DNA of 64,000 bases from Bradyrhizobium sp. AUGA SZCCT0283. GTDB lineage: Bacteria; Pseudomonadota; Alphaproteobacteria; Rhizobiales; Xanthobacteraceae. A model generated the notes under the pieces. That model saw only the letters and a list, made by a program, of their open reading frames with translations, was not told the DNA's origin and made no database searches. This document shows, piece by piece, positions 9,333 through 18,323 of this stretch; within the stretch, counting starts at the first letter, position 1, and every line of letters begins with the position of its first letter. The stretch lies in assembly GCF_018130385.1 (NCBI RefSeq), contig NZ_JAFCLU010000012.1, positions 62,001 to 126,000 of the forward strand, given 5' to 3'. A program made the position numbers and the translations under genes.

Positions 9333-9707
9333 ATGGACAAGAGCGCAATCACGAAAACCCTGACGCAATACATGGCGGCGTGGAACGAGCCTGACGATAC
9401 GGCCAGACGCGCCTTGCTCGCGCAATGCTGGAGCGACAGCGGGATCTATCTCGATCCGAACGTCTTGCTGGCCGGACGGGACGCACTGGCGACGAAGATC
9501 GGCGAGGTGCTGGCCAGCCGGCCCGGCGCGCGGCTCGAGTTCATGAGCGGTATCGATATCCATCACAATATGATCCGCTTCCTCTGGCGCCTGGTCCGCC
9601 CAGATGGAACCTGCGGCGACACATCGATCGATTTCGGCGAGATCGGTCCCGACGGCCGGCTGGTCAGGATCGTCGGTTTCTTCGGCCCGGCCCCGCCGCT
9701 CCCGTAA
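9333..9707 (+). CDS. NTF2-fold small protein, 124 aa
   Basis: From the ATG at 9333 the product reads MDKSAITKTLTQYMAAWNEPDDTARRALLAQCWSD in its N-terminal helix region, followed by DPNVLLAGRDALATKI and a C-terminal strand pattern typical of SnoaL/polyketide-cyclase-like proteins. It is divergent from the XRE/MmyB regulator, with a 114-base shared upstream region, so regulation by that protein is plausible. No substrate can be assigned. An overlapping ATG at 9329 is in another frame. Confidence 0.8.
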   Translation: MDKSAITKTLTQYMAAWNEPDDTARRALLAQCWSDSGIYLDPNVLLAGRDALATKIGEVLASRPGARLEFMSGIDIHHNMIRFLWRLVRPDGTCGDTSIDFGEIGPDGRLVRIVGFFGPAPPLP

Positions 9708-9800
9708 ACCACCGGGGCCGTGAAGGACTTGCCGGCCCTTCGCAGTTGCCCACTGCCGTCCCTCATGCGATGACGCCCCGGGAAGCAACAGGGGCGTAAC

Positions 9801-11087
9801 ATGACTGTTCTCATCGCGGGCGGCGGCATCGGCGGGCTGACGCTGGCACTCAGCCTGCACCAGATCGGCATTCCCGCCCGGGTCTTTGAAAGCGTGCCCG
9901 AGCTGCGGCCGCTCGGCGTCGGCATCAACGTGCTGCCGCATGCGGTGCGCGAATTGATCGAGCTCGGCCTGCTCAATGCGCTCGACGCGGCCGCGGTCCG
10001 CACCAAGGAGCTCGCGTATTTCTCCAAGCACGGCAAGCCGATCTGGAGCGAGCCGCGCGGCATCGAGGCCGGTTACAAATGGCCGCAGTTCTCGATCCAT
10101 CGCGGCACGCTGCAGCAGATCCTGCTCGATGCTGCGATCGAACGGCTGGGAAGAGAGAACATTCTCACCAGCCATCATCTCTCCGGCTGGACCGAGACGG
10201 AGAACGGCGTGCGCGCCGAATTCATCGACAAGGCAGCGGGCAAATCGCAAGGCAGTTTCGACGGCGCACTGCTGATTGCGGCCGACGGCATCCATTCCGC
10301 GGTCCGTGAAAAACTCTATCCCGGCGAAGGCCCGCCGATCTGGAACGGACGCATCCTCTGGCGCGGCATCACCGACAGCGACGCGTTCCTGTCCGGCCGC
10401 ACCATGATCATGGCCGGCCACGAGATCCTGAAATTCGTCTGCTACCCGATTTCGAAGCAGGCGGACAGCGCCGGCAAGTTCAGGATCAACTGGGTGGCCG
10501 AGCGGCACATGCCGCCGACCTATCAGTGGCGGCGCGAGGACTATAACCGCACCGCAAAACTCGAAGAGTTTCTGCCCTGGTTCAAGGACTGGAAATTCGA
10601 CTGGCTCGACGTGCCCGGCCTGATCGAGAACTGCCCGCACGCCTACGAATATCCGCTCGTCGATCGCGATCCCGTTGCACAATGGACATTCGGCCGGGTC
10701 ACGCTGATGGGCGATGCCGCGCACCCGATGTACCCGATCGGCTCCAACGGCGCGTCGCAGGCGATTTTGGACGCGCGCGTCATCACCCGCGAAATCCTGG
10801 CGAAGGGCACGACCAACGCCGCGCTGGTCGCTTATGAAGCCGAGCGCCGCCCGGCGACCACCGACCTCGTGATGCTCAACCGCCGCAACGGTCCCGAGCA
10901 GGTGATGCAGATGGTCGAGGAGCGCGCGCCCAACGGCTACAACGTCGTCACCGACGTGCTCTCGCTCAAAGAGCTGGAAGACATCGCCGCCAACTACAAG
11001 CGCGTCGCCGGCTTCCAGGTCGAGGGGCTCAACGCCAAGCCGCCGATCGTCCAGATCACGCGGGAAGCGCCGCGCGCTGCGAGCTAA
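9801..11087 (+). CDS. FAD-dependent aromatic-type monooxygenase
   Basis: The 428-residue flavoprotein begins with the dinucleotide-binding MTVLIAGGGIGGLTLALSLHQ (GxGxxG). It has the second FAD motif GDAAHPMYPIGSNGASQAILDA at about residues 305-326 and an intermediate DG-type ADGIHSAVR. These define the class A flavoprotein monooxygenases related to salicylate and 6-hydroxynicotinate hydroxylases. The product is expected to use NAD(P)H and O2 on an aromatic substrate that cannot be named. The 3' end overlaps the convergent thioesterase gene by 32 bases. Confidence 0.92.
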   Translation: MTVLIAGGGIGGLTLALSLHQIGIPARVFESVPELRPLGVGINVLPHAVRELIELGLLNALDAAAVRTKELAYFSKHGKPIWSEPRGIEAGYKWPQFSIHRGTLQQILLDAAIERLGRENILTSHHLSGWTETENGVRAEFIDKAAGKSQGSFDGALLIAADGIHSAVREKLYPGEGPPIWNGRILWRGITDSDAFLSGRTMIMAGHEILKFVCYPISKQADSAGKFRINWVAERHMPPTYQWRREDYNRTAKLEEFLPWFKDWKFDWLDVPGLIENCPHAYEYPLVDRDPVAQWTFGRVTLMGDAAHPMYPIGSNGASQAILDARVITREILAKGTTNAALVAYEAERRPATTDLVMLNRRNGPEQVMQMVEERAPNGYNVVTDVLSLKELEDIAANYKRVAGFQVEGLNAKPPIVQITREAPRAAS

Positions 11088-11511
11088 CCGAAGGATCGAT
11101 CACCTTCGCCGTCTCGACCAGCCGCGCGCTGGTCGTGGCCGTCGCCAGCAGCGTGCCATCCTCAGCCGTCAACCGCCCCTCCACAAAGGCGACGGTCTTG
11201 CCGAGCTGGGTGACTTTGGCCTCGCCGGTGATCGGCCCCGGCTTGGCCGGCGCCAGAAAATTCACCGTCATGGTGATGGTCGCTGTGTAGAGCTTTCCGT
11301 CCGTCATGGCGAACACCGCCGGCCCCATGGTGTCGTCGAGCATCGCCGAGAGAATGCCGCCCTGCACGAATCCGGCCGGGTTGCAGAAATCCCGTTTGCC
11401 GTCGAAGCCAATCCGGATCCAGCCATCCTTCGGCCGCGCATCGAGAAGATGCCACCCGAGCAGTCTTGAAGACGGCGGGGCGTTGAGATTGTCGAGAGCG
11501 GTGCTGACCAT
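11056..11511 (-). CDS. PaaI/hotdog-fold acyl-CoA thioesterase
   Basis: The 151-residue protein shows the hotdog-fold pattern NPAGFVQGGILSAMLDDTMGPAVFA, in which the Gly-Gly and Asp serve the active site of PaaI-type thioesterases. TITMTVNFLAPAKPGPITGEAKV and FVEGRLTAEDGTLLATATTSARLV follow. It is expected to hydrolyse short or aromatic acyl-CoA thioesters. It converges on the FAD monooxygenase gene with a 32-base overlap of coding ends. Confidence 0.9.
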   Translation of the reverse strand: MVSTALDNLNAPPSSRLLGWHLLDARPKDGWIRIGFDGKRDFCNPAGFVQGGILSAMLDDTMGPAVFAMTDGKLYTATITMTVNFLAPAKPGPITGEAKVTQLGKTVAFVEGRLTAEDGTLLATATTSARLVETAKVIDPSVSSQRAALPA

Positions 11512-11588
11512 GGGAACCTCCGTGAGGCTCCCTGTCTAACGCGGGCCTGCTGCCAGCATGGTGTCAGCAGGCTTCGGGCGCGTCGCGC

Positions 11589-12686
11589 CTAGAGGTCCAG
11601 CCCGTGCGCGATGGCCTTGCGCATCACATTGGGCAGCGCCTCCCCGGCGAGCGTTGCGATCGGCACCCAGCGCATGCCCTCCGGCGCCCGCGTGCGCGCA
11701 GCCAGTTTTGCGGTGTAGACCACGAGCTCCAGCGGAAAATGAGTGAAGACGTGGGTGACGACGCCCGCCTTGCGGTGCCAGCGCGCCACGCCCTTGAGCG
11801 CAGGCGCCTGCTTCAGCGCCGCCTCGTCGTCCTGTCCGGCCAGCCATTCCGAGCCCGGTACTTCGGTCATGCCGCCGAGCAGGCCTTTTTCCGCCCGCGT
11901 ACGCACGAGGAGTTCATCGTCGCGCGTGACAATGAAGGCGGCGCCGCGGCGCAGGGTACCCGCCTTCTTCGGCGCCTTGCGTGGAAAAATCTCCTGATCG
12001 CCGCGTGCACGCGCCACGCAATCGTCATTCAGCGGACACAGCGCGCAGGCCGGCTTCTTCGGCGTGCAGATCGAGGAGCCCAGATCCATCAGCGCCTGCG
12101 CACTATCGCCAGCGCGAGAGGGGCCGAGCAGCATCGATGCCAATTCCCCAATCAGCGGCTTGGCCTGCGGCAGCGGCTCTTCGACCGCGTAAAGCCGAGA
12201 CACCACGCGCTCGATATTGCCGTCCACCGGCATGGTTCTGATGTCGAAGGCGATCGCGCCGATCGCCGCCGCCGTATAGGGCCCGATCCCCGGCAATTTG
12301 CGCAGGCCTTCCTCGCTGTCGGGAAACACCCCGCCATGGTCACGCAGCACGGCGACCGCACAGGCATGCAGATTGCGCGCGCGCGAATAATAGCCGAGCC
12401 CGGCCCACATCCGCAGCACGTCGTCCTGCGAGGCGCGGCCGAGCGAGGCGACATCCGGCCAGCGCGCCAGAAACTTCTCGAAATACGGCCCGACCGTTTT
12501 GACGCCGGTCTGCTGCAGCATGATTTCGGACAGCCAGACCCGGTACGGATCGGCCCGCTCACCCGCCGGCGGCCGCCACGGCAGCCGGCGGCGATGGCGG
12601 TCATACCAGTCGAGCAGCTGCGCGGAGCGCGAGGCGCTGCTTTCGGTCACGGCTGCTTTCTTTTTCGTGGCAATCATTGAGGACAC
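11589..12686 (-). CDS. mutY: A/G-specific adenine glycosylase MutY
   Basis: The 365-residue enzyme removes adenine mispaired with 8-oxoguanine. It contains the catalytic Glu54 in [10 protein letters not shown], the helix-hairpin-helix LPGIGPYTA (131-139) and the catalytic Asp155 in PVDGNIERV. The [4Fe-4S] cluster cysteines are 207, 214, 217 and 223 (C-x6-C-x2-C-x5-C). A NUDIX-like C-terminal domain (about 240-365), which recognises oxoG, completes it. Length and domain order are normal. It is transcribed divergently from the hig locus. Confidence 0.97.
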   Translation of the reverse strand: MSSMIATKKKAAVTESSASRSAQLLDWYDRHRRRLPWRPPAGERADPYRVWLSEIMLQQTGVKTVGPYFEKFLARWPDVASLGRASQDDVLRMWAGLGYYSRARNLHACAVAVLRDHGGVFPDSEEGLRKLPGIGPYTAAAIGAIAFDIRTMPVDGNIERVVSRLYAVEEPLPQAKPLIGELASMLLGPSRAGDSAQALMDLGSSICTPKKPACALCPLNDDCVARARGDQEIFPRKAPKKAGTLRRGAAFIVTRDDELLVRTRAEKGLLGGMTEVPGSEWLAGQDDEAALKQAPALKGVARWHRKAGVVTHVFTHFPLELVVYTAKLAARTRAPEGMRWVPIATLAGEALPNVMRKAIAHGLDL

Positions 12687-12724
12687 ATCTCACTCTAGGA
12701 TTGGAAAGCCGCAATTGCCAGATC

Positions 12725-12753
12725 TTGCGAACTATAACGCGTTACGTTATAGT
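12725..12753 (+). promoter_or_regulatory. hig promoter with palindromic HigA operator
   Basis: ACTATAACG (12731-12739) and CGTTATAGT (12745-12753) are perfect 9-bp inverted repeats around a 5-base spacer. They contain a nested 10-bp palindrome, TAACGCGTTA. A promoter can be read as TTGCGA (12725-12730), 17 bases, TATAGT (12748-12753), so the dyad covers the whole spacer and the -10. The -10 ends six bases before the toxin ATG at 12759. This is the layout expected for HigA autorepression. Confidence 0.75.
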
Positions 12754-12758
12754 CACCC

Positions 12759-13039
12759 ATGATTCAAAGCTTCGCAGATCCCGAGGCGGAATTAATCTGG
12801 TCCGGTCAGCGCAGCAGCTGCCGGCCGATATTCAGAACGTGGCGCTCAGAAAGCTTCGTCTTTTGAATCAGGCCCGGGTACTCGGCGATCTCCGTCTTCC
12901 GCCTGGCAACCGACTGGAAGCTTTGAAGGCGAATCGTCACGGACAGCATTCAATCCGGATCAACGACCAGTGGCGCATCTGTTTCGTCTGGAATGAGGGA
13001 GGACCGACGCATGTCGAAATCGTCGACTACCACGGCTAA
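12759..13039 (+). pseudogene. higB: HigB-like RelE-superfamily toxin, frameshifted
   Basis: The family N-terminus [19 protein letters not shown] is encoded from the ATG at 12759. The rest of the toxin, [18 protein letters not shown] through [15 protein letters not shown] to VEIVDYHG, is in another frame. The break lies at about 12813-12820, in the GC-rich repeat GCGCAGCAGCTG; relative to homologues one base modulo three is missing, best explained by a four-base loss. The second frame is open upstream but has only an ATG at 12677, which would replace the first beta-strand with unrelated residues. So the toxin is probably inactive. A sequencing error or programmed slippage is the alternative. 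Confidence 0.8.
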
Positions 13040-13331
13040 GAGCGGGCCTCTTCAAAACCCGCATCCCGGCGAAATCCTTCTTGAGGAGTTCCTCAAGCCG
13101 ATGGGGCTCAGCCAGAACGGGCTGGCGCGTGCCGTTCACGTGCCACCGCGCCGCATCAACGAAATTGTTCTGGGCAAGCGAGACATCACCGCCGATACCG
13201 ACCTTCGGCTCGCGCGCTATTTCGGTCTCTCCGAAGGTTTCTTTCTTGGCCTGCAGATGGACTACGACCTGATGCAGCGGCGGCGCGAGATCGACCGCGA
13301 TCTGAAGGCGATTCGGCCGCGCGCGGCGTGA
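13011..13331 (+). CDS. higA: HigA-family antitoxin
   Basis: The 106-residue protein has an XRE helix-turn-helix in the HigA arrangement: [65 protein letters not shown]. It neutralises HigB and represses the hig promoter. The start at 13011 has a good ribosome site (GGGAGG) and overlaps the toxin's 3' end by 29 bases; an in-frame ATG at 12993 is less likely. The antitoxin is intact although the toxin is broken. Confidence 0.95.
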   Translation: MSKSSTTTAKSGPLQNPHPGEILLEEFLKPMGLSQNGLARAVHVPPRRINEIVLGKRDITADTDLRLARYFGLSEGFFLGLQMDYDLMQRRREIDRDLKAIRPRAA

Positions 13332-13362
13332 CCCGGGCCGCCGCCACGGTTATAAGGGGCCC

Positions 13363-13842
13363 ATGGCAAAACCCGGCTGGATCTCGGCAAAACCCCTCTC
13401 CGTCCTGCTCAGCGACGTGTTTTCGGACGCCTATGCCAAGCAGGGGTTTGCCGCACGCGAGCTGGTGACGCGCTGGGCTGATATCGCGGGAGCCGAAATC
13501 GCCGCCCATTCCGAACCGCTGAAGATGCAATGGCCGCGGCCGGTGGAGGGGCAACCGCAGGAACCGGCCACGCTGATATTGCGGGTCGAAGGCCCGATGG
13601 CGCTGGAGATCCAGCATTCCTCCGACGTGATCCTGCAACGGGTCAACCGCTTCTTCGGCTGGAGCGCGGTCGGCCGGCTGGCGCTGCGGCAGGCGCCGCT
13701 GTCGCGCCGGAAGGGCCCCGCGCCCAGCCGCGTGCCGGACCCGAAATCGGTGGCAAAGGTCGCCGAGACCCTGTCGGCGGTGGAGGACGAGGAACTGCGC
13801 GCCGCACTGGCGCGGCTCGGCGCCGCGATCAAGCGAAATTGA
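13363..13842 (+). CDS. DUF721/DciA-like protein
   Basis: The 159-residue protein carries the DUF721 domain, with SDVFSDAYAKQGFAARELVTRWADIAGAEIAAHSEPLKMQWP and a strand LILRVEGPMALEIQHSSDVILQRVNRFFGW. DUF721 includes DciA, the ancestral replicative-helicase loader, but not every member is known to load helicase. A basic linker and a C-terminal helix rich in Glu and Ala follow. The gene starts 31 bases after higA and 116 bases before the DsbA-like gene. Confidence 0.88.
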   Translation: MAKPGWISAKPLSVLLSDVFSDAYAKQGFAARELVTRWADIAGAEIAAHSEPLKMQWPRPVEGQPQEPATLILRVEGPMALEIQHSSDVILQRVNRFFGWSAVGRLALRQAPLSRRKGPAPSRVPDPKSVAKVAETLSAVEDEELRAALARLGAAIKRN

Positions 13843-13958
13843 GGCTTTTGCGCAGCTCGCCCGGCGCAACCCGCCATTGCCACAACTAGCGTTTCAAGCT
13901 AGCGAAGGCTTCTTTTCGTACTTCTTTCGGGCGTGAACGCGCCATTCGGGAGCAGACC

Positions 13959-14615
13959 TTGATGATCACGCGCCGCGCCTTCACCGCCGCCCTGTCGCTG
14001 ACCGGGCTGACCGCCCTCGCCGGCTTCTCGCCGCTGCGGCTGATCACGGACGCGATGGCGCAGGGCGCCGCCGACGTCGCCAAGCCGCAATCCTTGCCCG
14101 ACATGGCGCTTGGCCCCGCCAACGCTACGGTCACCATCACCGAATACGCCTCGATGACCTGCCCGCATTGCGCGGCGTTCACCGAAAAAGTGTTTCCGAA
14201 GATCAAGTCGGAATTCATCGACAGCGGCAAGATCCGTTTCGTGTTCCGCGAATTCCCGCTCGACATCAAGGCCGCCGCCGGCTCGATGCTGGCGCGGTGC
14301 ATCGCCAAGGACGACGCGCCGAAATTTTTTGCCGTGATCGACCTTCTGTTCAAGCAGCAAAATGACTGGGTGGTGAAGAACACCACGGAGACGCTGGCCC
14401 GGATCGGCAAGCAGGCCGGCCTCACCCAGGCGCAGGTCGAGGACTGCCTGAAGGATCAGGCGCTGCTCGACAAGATCGCGGCCGACCAGAAGTTCGCCGC
14501 CGAGGTGCTGAAGGTGCAGTCGACACCGACCTTCTTCATCAACGGCGAGATGCTCAAAGGCGAGCAGAGCTTCGAGGAGTTCTCAAAGCGCATCAATTCG
14601 CTGTTGAAGAGCTGA
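13959..14615 (+). CDS. DsbA-family thiol:disulfide protein
   Basis: The 218-residue protein has an N-terminal twin-arginine-like signal (ITRRAFTAALSLTG). A thioredoxin-fold domain follows, with the CPHC redox site at residues 68-71, preceded by VTITEYASMT. The cis-proline segment is STPTFFING. The pattern, including FREFPLDIKAAAGSMLARC, matches periplasmic DsbA/BdbD-like proteins (DSBA oxidoreductase, thioredoxin_4 family). A second ATG one codon in is possible. It lies 237 bases upstream of smc on the same strand. Confidence 0.93.
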   Translation: MMITRRAFTAALSLTGLTALAGFSPLRLITDAMAQGAADVAKPQSLPDMALGPANATVTITEYASMTCPHCAAFTEKVFPKIKSEFIDSGKIRFVFREFPLDIKAAAGSMLARCIAKDDAPKFFAVIDLLFKQQNDWVVKNTTETLARIGKQAGLTQAQVEDCLKDQALLDKIAADQKFAAEVLKVQSTPTFFINGEMLKGEQSFEEFSKRINSLLKS

Positions 14616-14852
14616 TTCGCGCCGCCAGATTCATATCCGGCCATAAGTCCAGAAAAAGGCTCGATAAAAGCGCCTCAAAAGGCTCCGTAAAACTCTTGGG
14701 AAAAGCCCGCAGGGCCGTTGCCCTCCGGCCCCAGCCTCGCCATTGTCGCGCTCCAGAAGAGCCGCAATGGGCTATCCATCCACACCGACATTGCCTTCTA
14801 TGGTATTGTCACGGCAGGGAGATTCGCGCCCGGCCAACAGAGATTTGTGTTC

Positions 14853-17800
14853 ATGAAACTCACGCGCCTCCGCCTCCACGGTTTCAAGTCGTTCGTTGAA
14901 GCCACTGATTTCATGATCGAACCCGGCCTCACCGGCGTGGTCGGACCGAACGGCTGCGGCAAGTCGAACCTCGTCGAGGCGCTGCGCTGGGCGATGGGCG
15001 AGACCTCGCACAAATCGCTGCGCGCCGCCGACATGGATGCGGTGATCTTCGCCGGTTCCGGCAACCGACCGGCGCGCAACCACGCCGAAGTGACCATGAC
15101 GATCGACAATTCCGATCGCTCGGCGCCGGCTGCCGTCAACGACAGCCAGGTGCTGGAAATCTCCCGCCGCATCGAGCGTGAGGCCGGTTCGGTCTATCGC
15201 ATCAACGGCCGCGACGTCCGCGCCCGCGACGTGCAGATCCTGTTTGCCGATGCCGCCACCGGCGCACGTTCGCCGGCGCTGGTTCACCAGGGCAAGATCG
15301 GCGAGATCATTCAGGCGAAACCAGAACAGCGCCGCCGCGTGCTGGAAGATGCCGCCGGCGTCGCCGGCCTGCACGCCCGCCGCCACGAAGCCGAGCTGCG
15401 GTTGAAGGCGGCCGAGACCAACCTCACCCGCGTCGAGGACGTGATCGGGCAATTGTCCGGTCAGATCGACGGATTGAAGAAGCAGGCGCGCCAGGCCATT
15501 CGCTTCCGCGAAGTCGCCGCCAAGGTGCGCAAGGCCGAGGCCACGCTGTTCCATCTGCGCTGGCTGGAGGCCAATGCCGACGTCGCGGAAGCCGGGCATA
15601 CCCACGACATCAACGTTCGCGAGATGGCCGAGCGCACCCGCGAGCAGGCCGAGGCCGCGCGCATCCAGGCGATCCGCGCCTCCGAACTGCCGGCGCTCCG
15701 CGAGGGCGAAGCCCGCGCCGCGGCGGGGCTGCAGCGGCTCACCAATGCGCGCGAGCAGCTCGACCGCGAGGAAGAGCGCGCCAAGGAGCGCGTCGCCGAG
15801 CTCGACCGGCGCCTGACGCAATTCGCCGCCGACATCGCGCGCGAACAGCAGCAGACCTCTGACGCCGAAGTGGCGCTGCAACGGCTCGACACCGAGGACG
15901 CCGAGTTAAAGGAAGAGATCAAGTCGCGCGTCGAAAAGCGCTCCGGCGTTGATGAACGCGTTTCCGAAGCGGAAGCGACGCTTTCCGCCGCCGAGCGCAT
16001 GTTTGGCGAGCTGACCACCGCGCTCGCTGACCTTACCGCCAAGCGCAACCAGCTCGAAGCCGGCGTGCGCACCCACCGCGACCGGCTGGCCCGCCTCGAT
16101 CAGGAGATCGCCAGCGTCCAGGCCGACGAGCAGAAACTCAGCGACGAGACCGGCAATCTCGGTGACCTCGACGCGCTCGCGGGCGCCATGGAGACCGCAC
16201 AGGAAACGCTGGCGGTATCCGAAGCCGCCGCACAGGCCAGCGAGACCGGCCACATCGCCGCGCGACAAAAGCTCGAGGCCTCCCGCGCCCCGCTTAACGA
16301 GGCCGACAAGCGCGTGCAGCGGCTCGAGACCGAAGCGCGGACGATTTCAAAACTCGTCAACGGCGAGACCAAGAATTTGTGGCCGCCGATCATCGACGGC
16401 GTCACCGTCACCAAGGGCTATGAGAAGGCGCTGGGCGCCGTGCTCGGCGACGATCTTGACGCCCCCGTCGACCCTTCCGCGCCGATGCGCTGGACCAATG
16501 CGGGTGCGAGCTTCGACGATCCGTCGCTGCCGGCCGGCGTCGACCCGCTTGCCGCCCATGTCGAGGCGCCGTCCGAGCTGGCGCGTCGTCTCGCGCAGAT
16601 CGGCGTCGTGCCGAAGGAGCGCGGCGCTGAACTGGTGTCGCAATTGAAGACCGGCCAGCGGCTGGTGTCGCTGGAAGGCGATGTCTGGCGCTGGGACGGT
16701 TTTGTCGCTTCTGCGCACGCGCCGACCGGCGCCGCACGGCGTCTCGCCGAGCGTGCGCGCCTCGTCGATATCGAACACGAGCTGGAGCAGGCCCGCACCG
16801 ACGCCGCCACGAGGCGTCAGGCGCTGGAAGACGCCGAGGCCGAACTGAAGGCGGCCTCGGCCGCCGAAACCGCCGCCCGCGAGGCCTGGCGTGCCGCGCA
16901 GCGCGAGGCCGATGCGGCGCGCGAGCGCCATGCCACGACCGAGCGTGAGATCAATCGCCACGCCGCGCGCAAATCCGCGCTGACCGAAGCCCATACCCGT
17001 CTCGCCGCCGATCGCAGCGAGGCTGAAGCCGCGCATGAGAGCGCCAACGCCGCGCTGGCCGAGTTGCCGCCGACCCTCGACACCGAGACGAGGCTTACCG
17101 CCGTTCGCTCCGAGATTGACGGGCACCGCCGCTTTGCCGCGCAAGTGCGGGCCGAAGCCCAGGCGCTGGCGCGCGAGGCCGAACTGGCCGACAAGCGCGT
17201 GCAGGCGATCACGGCCGAACGCACCGAATGGCAGAACCGCCGGCAAAGCTCGGCCTCCCAGGTCGCCACCGTCGAGGCGCGTATCACCGAAGTGACGGCC
17301 GAGCGCGCCGAGCTTGAAGATGCACCGGCGCTGTTTGCCGAAAAGCGCCGCGCGCTGATCAACGAAATCGAATCCGCCGAAAGCGCCCGCCGCGTCGCCG
17401 CCGACGCGCTCGCCGCCGCCGAGAGCGTGATGGCGCAGACCGACCGCGAAGCCAAAGCATCGCTCGAAGCGCTCTCCTCTGCCCGCGAGGCCTGCGCCCG
17501 CGCCGAAGAACGCATGGAAGGCACCAAGCGCAGGCTTTCCGACATCGAGCGGGAAATCCACGACATGCTCGAAGTCGAGCCGCATGCGGTGGCAGCGCTG
17601 GCCGAGATCGAGCCGGGCGCGGAACTGCCGCCGCTGGGCGAGATCGAGGAAAACCTCGAAAAGCTGCGCCGCGACCGCGAGCGCCTTGGCGCCGTCAATC
17701 TGCGCGCCGAGGAAGAACTCCGCGAGGTGGAAACCCAGCACACCGCGCTGACCACCGAGCGTGACGATCTGGTCGAGGCCATCAAGCGGCTGCGCCAGGG

Positions 17801-18317
17801 CATCCAGAGCCTCAACAAGGAAGCCCGCGAGCGGCTGTTGACCTCGTTCGAGACCGTCAACGAGCACTTCAAGCGGCTGTTCGTCGAACTGTTCGGCGGC
17901 GGCGAAGCGGCACTGCATCTGATCGAAAGCGACGACCCGCTGGAAGCAGGCCTCGAAATCATCGCCAAACCGCCCGGCAAGAAGCCGCAGACGCTGTCGC
18001 TGCTGTCGGGCGGCGAGCAGGCGCTGACGGCGCTGGCGCTGATCTTCGCGGTGTTCCTCACCAACCCGTCGCCGATCTGCGTGCTGGACGAAGTCGACGC
18101 GCCGCTCGACGACCACAACGTGGAGCGGTTCTGCAACCTGCTGCATGAGATGACCGCGTCCACCGAGACCCGCTTCATCATCATCACGCATAATCCGATC
18201 ACGATGGCGCGGATGAACCGGCTGTTCGGCGTCACCATGGCCGAACGCGGCGTTTCGCAACTGGTCTCGGTCGGCCTCGACGACGCCGTGAAAATCCTCG
18301 ACCAGAACGTGGCGTGA
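14853..18317 (+). CDS. smc: chromosome segregation protein SMC
   Basis: The 1154-residue protein has the SMC layout: an N-terminal ATPase half with Walker A GPNGCGKSN (31-39), a long coiled coil, a hinge region (about 500-620), a second coiled coil, and the C-terminal half with the ABC signature LSLLSGGEQALTALAL (about 1045-1060) and Walker B CVLDEVDAPLDD (about 1074-1085). SMC with ScpAB compacts and segregates the chromosome. The start at 14853 (MKLTRLRLHGFKSF) is the conserved one; a longer upstream start is rejected. The 237-base gap before it shows no other gene. Confidence 0.98.
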   Translation: MKLTRLRLHGFKSFVEATDFMIEPGLTGVVGPNGCGKSNLVEALRWAMGETSHKSLRAADMDAVIFAGSGNRPARNHAEVTMTIDNSDRSAPAAVNDSQVLEISRRIEREAGSVYRINGRDVRARDVQILFADAATGARSPALVHQGKIGEIIQAKPEQRRRVLEDAAGVAGLHARRHEAELRLKAAETNLTRVEDVIGQLSGQIDGLKKQARQAIRFREVAAKVRKAEATLFHLRWLEANADVAEAGHTHDINVREMAERTREQAEAARIQAIRASELPALREGEARAAAGLQRLTNAREQLDREEERAKERVAELDRRLTQFAADIAREQQQTSDAEVALQRLDTEDAELKEEIKSRVEKRSGVDERVSEAEATLSAAERMFGELTTALADLTAKRNQLEAGVRTHRDRLARLDQEIASVQADEQKLSDETGNLGDLDALAGAMETAQETLAVSEAAAQASETGHIAARQKLEASRAPLNEADKRVQRLETEARTISKLVNGETKNLWPPIIDGVTVTKGYEKALGAVLGDDLDAPVDPSAPMRWTNAGASFDDPSLPAGVDPLAAHVEAPSELARRLAQIGVVPKERGAELVSQLKTGQRLVSLEGDVWRWDGFVASAHAPTGAARRLAERARLVDIEHELEQARTDAATRRQALEDAEAELKAASAAETAAREAWRAAQREADAARERHATTEREINRHAARKSALTEAHTRLAADRSEAEAAHESANAALAELPPTLDTETRLTAVRSEIDGHRRFAAQVRAEAQALAREAELADKRVQAITAERTEWQNRRQSSASQVATVEARITEVTAERAELEDAPALFAEKRRALINEIESAESARRVAADALAAAESVMAQTDREAKASLEALSSAREACARAEERMEGTKRRLSDIEREIHDMLEVEPHAVAALAEIEPGAELPPLGEIEENLEKLRRDRERLGAVNLRAEEELREVETQHTALTTERDDLVEAIKRLRQGIQSLNKEARERLLTSFETVNEHFKRLFVELFGGGEAALHLIESDDPLEAGLEIIAKPPGKKPQTLSLLSGGEQALTALALIFAVFLTNPSPICVLDEVDAPLDDHNVERFCNLLHEMTASTETRFIIITHNPITMARMNRLFGVTMAERGVSQLVSVGLDDAVKILDQNVA

Positions 18318-18323
18318 GCTATC

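Noticed and set aside
12677-13039. HigB read from an ATG at 12677 as an intact gene
   Set aside because: It would replace the conserved first strand with unrelated residues and place the start upstream of the operator; the family start is in the other frame at 12759.
14616-14852. Short frames in the gap before smc
   Set aside because: They lack a ribosome site and any recognisable pattern; the gap shows nothing I can support.
16347-18260. Open frame of 637 codons on the minus strand opposite smc
   Set aside because: Low-complexity composition and no motif. It is explained by smc codon bias.
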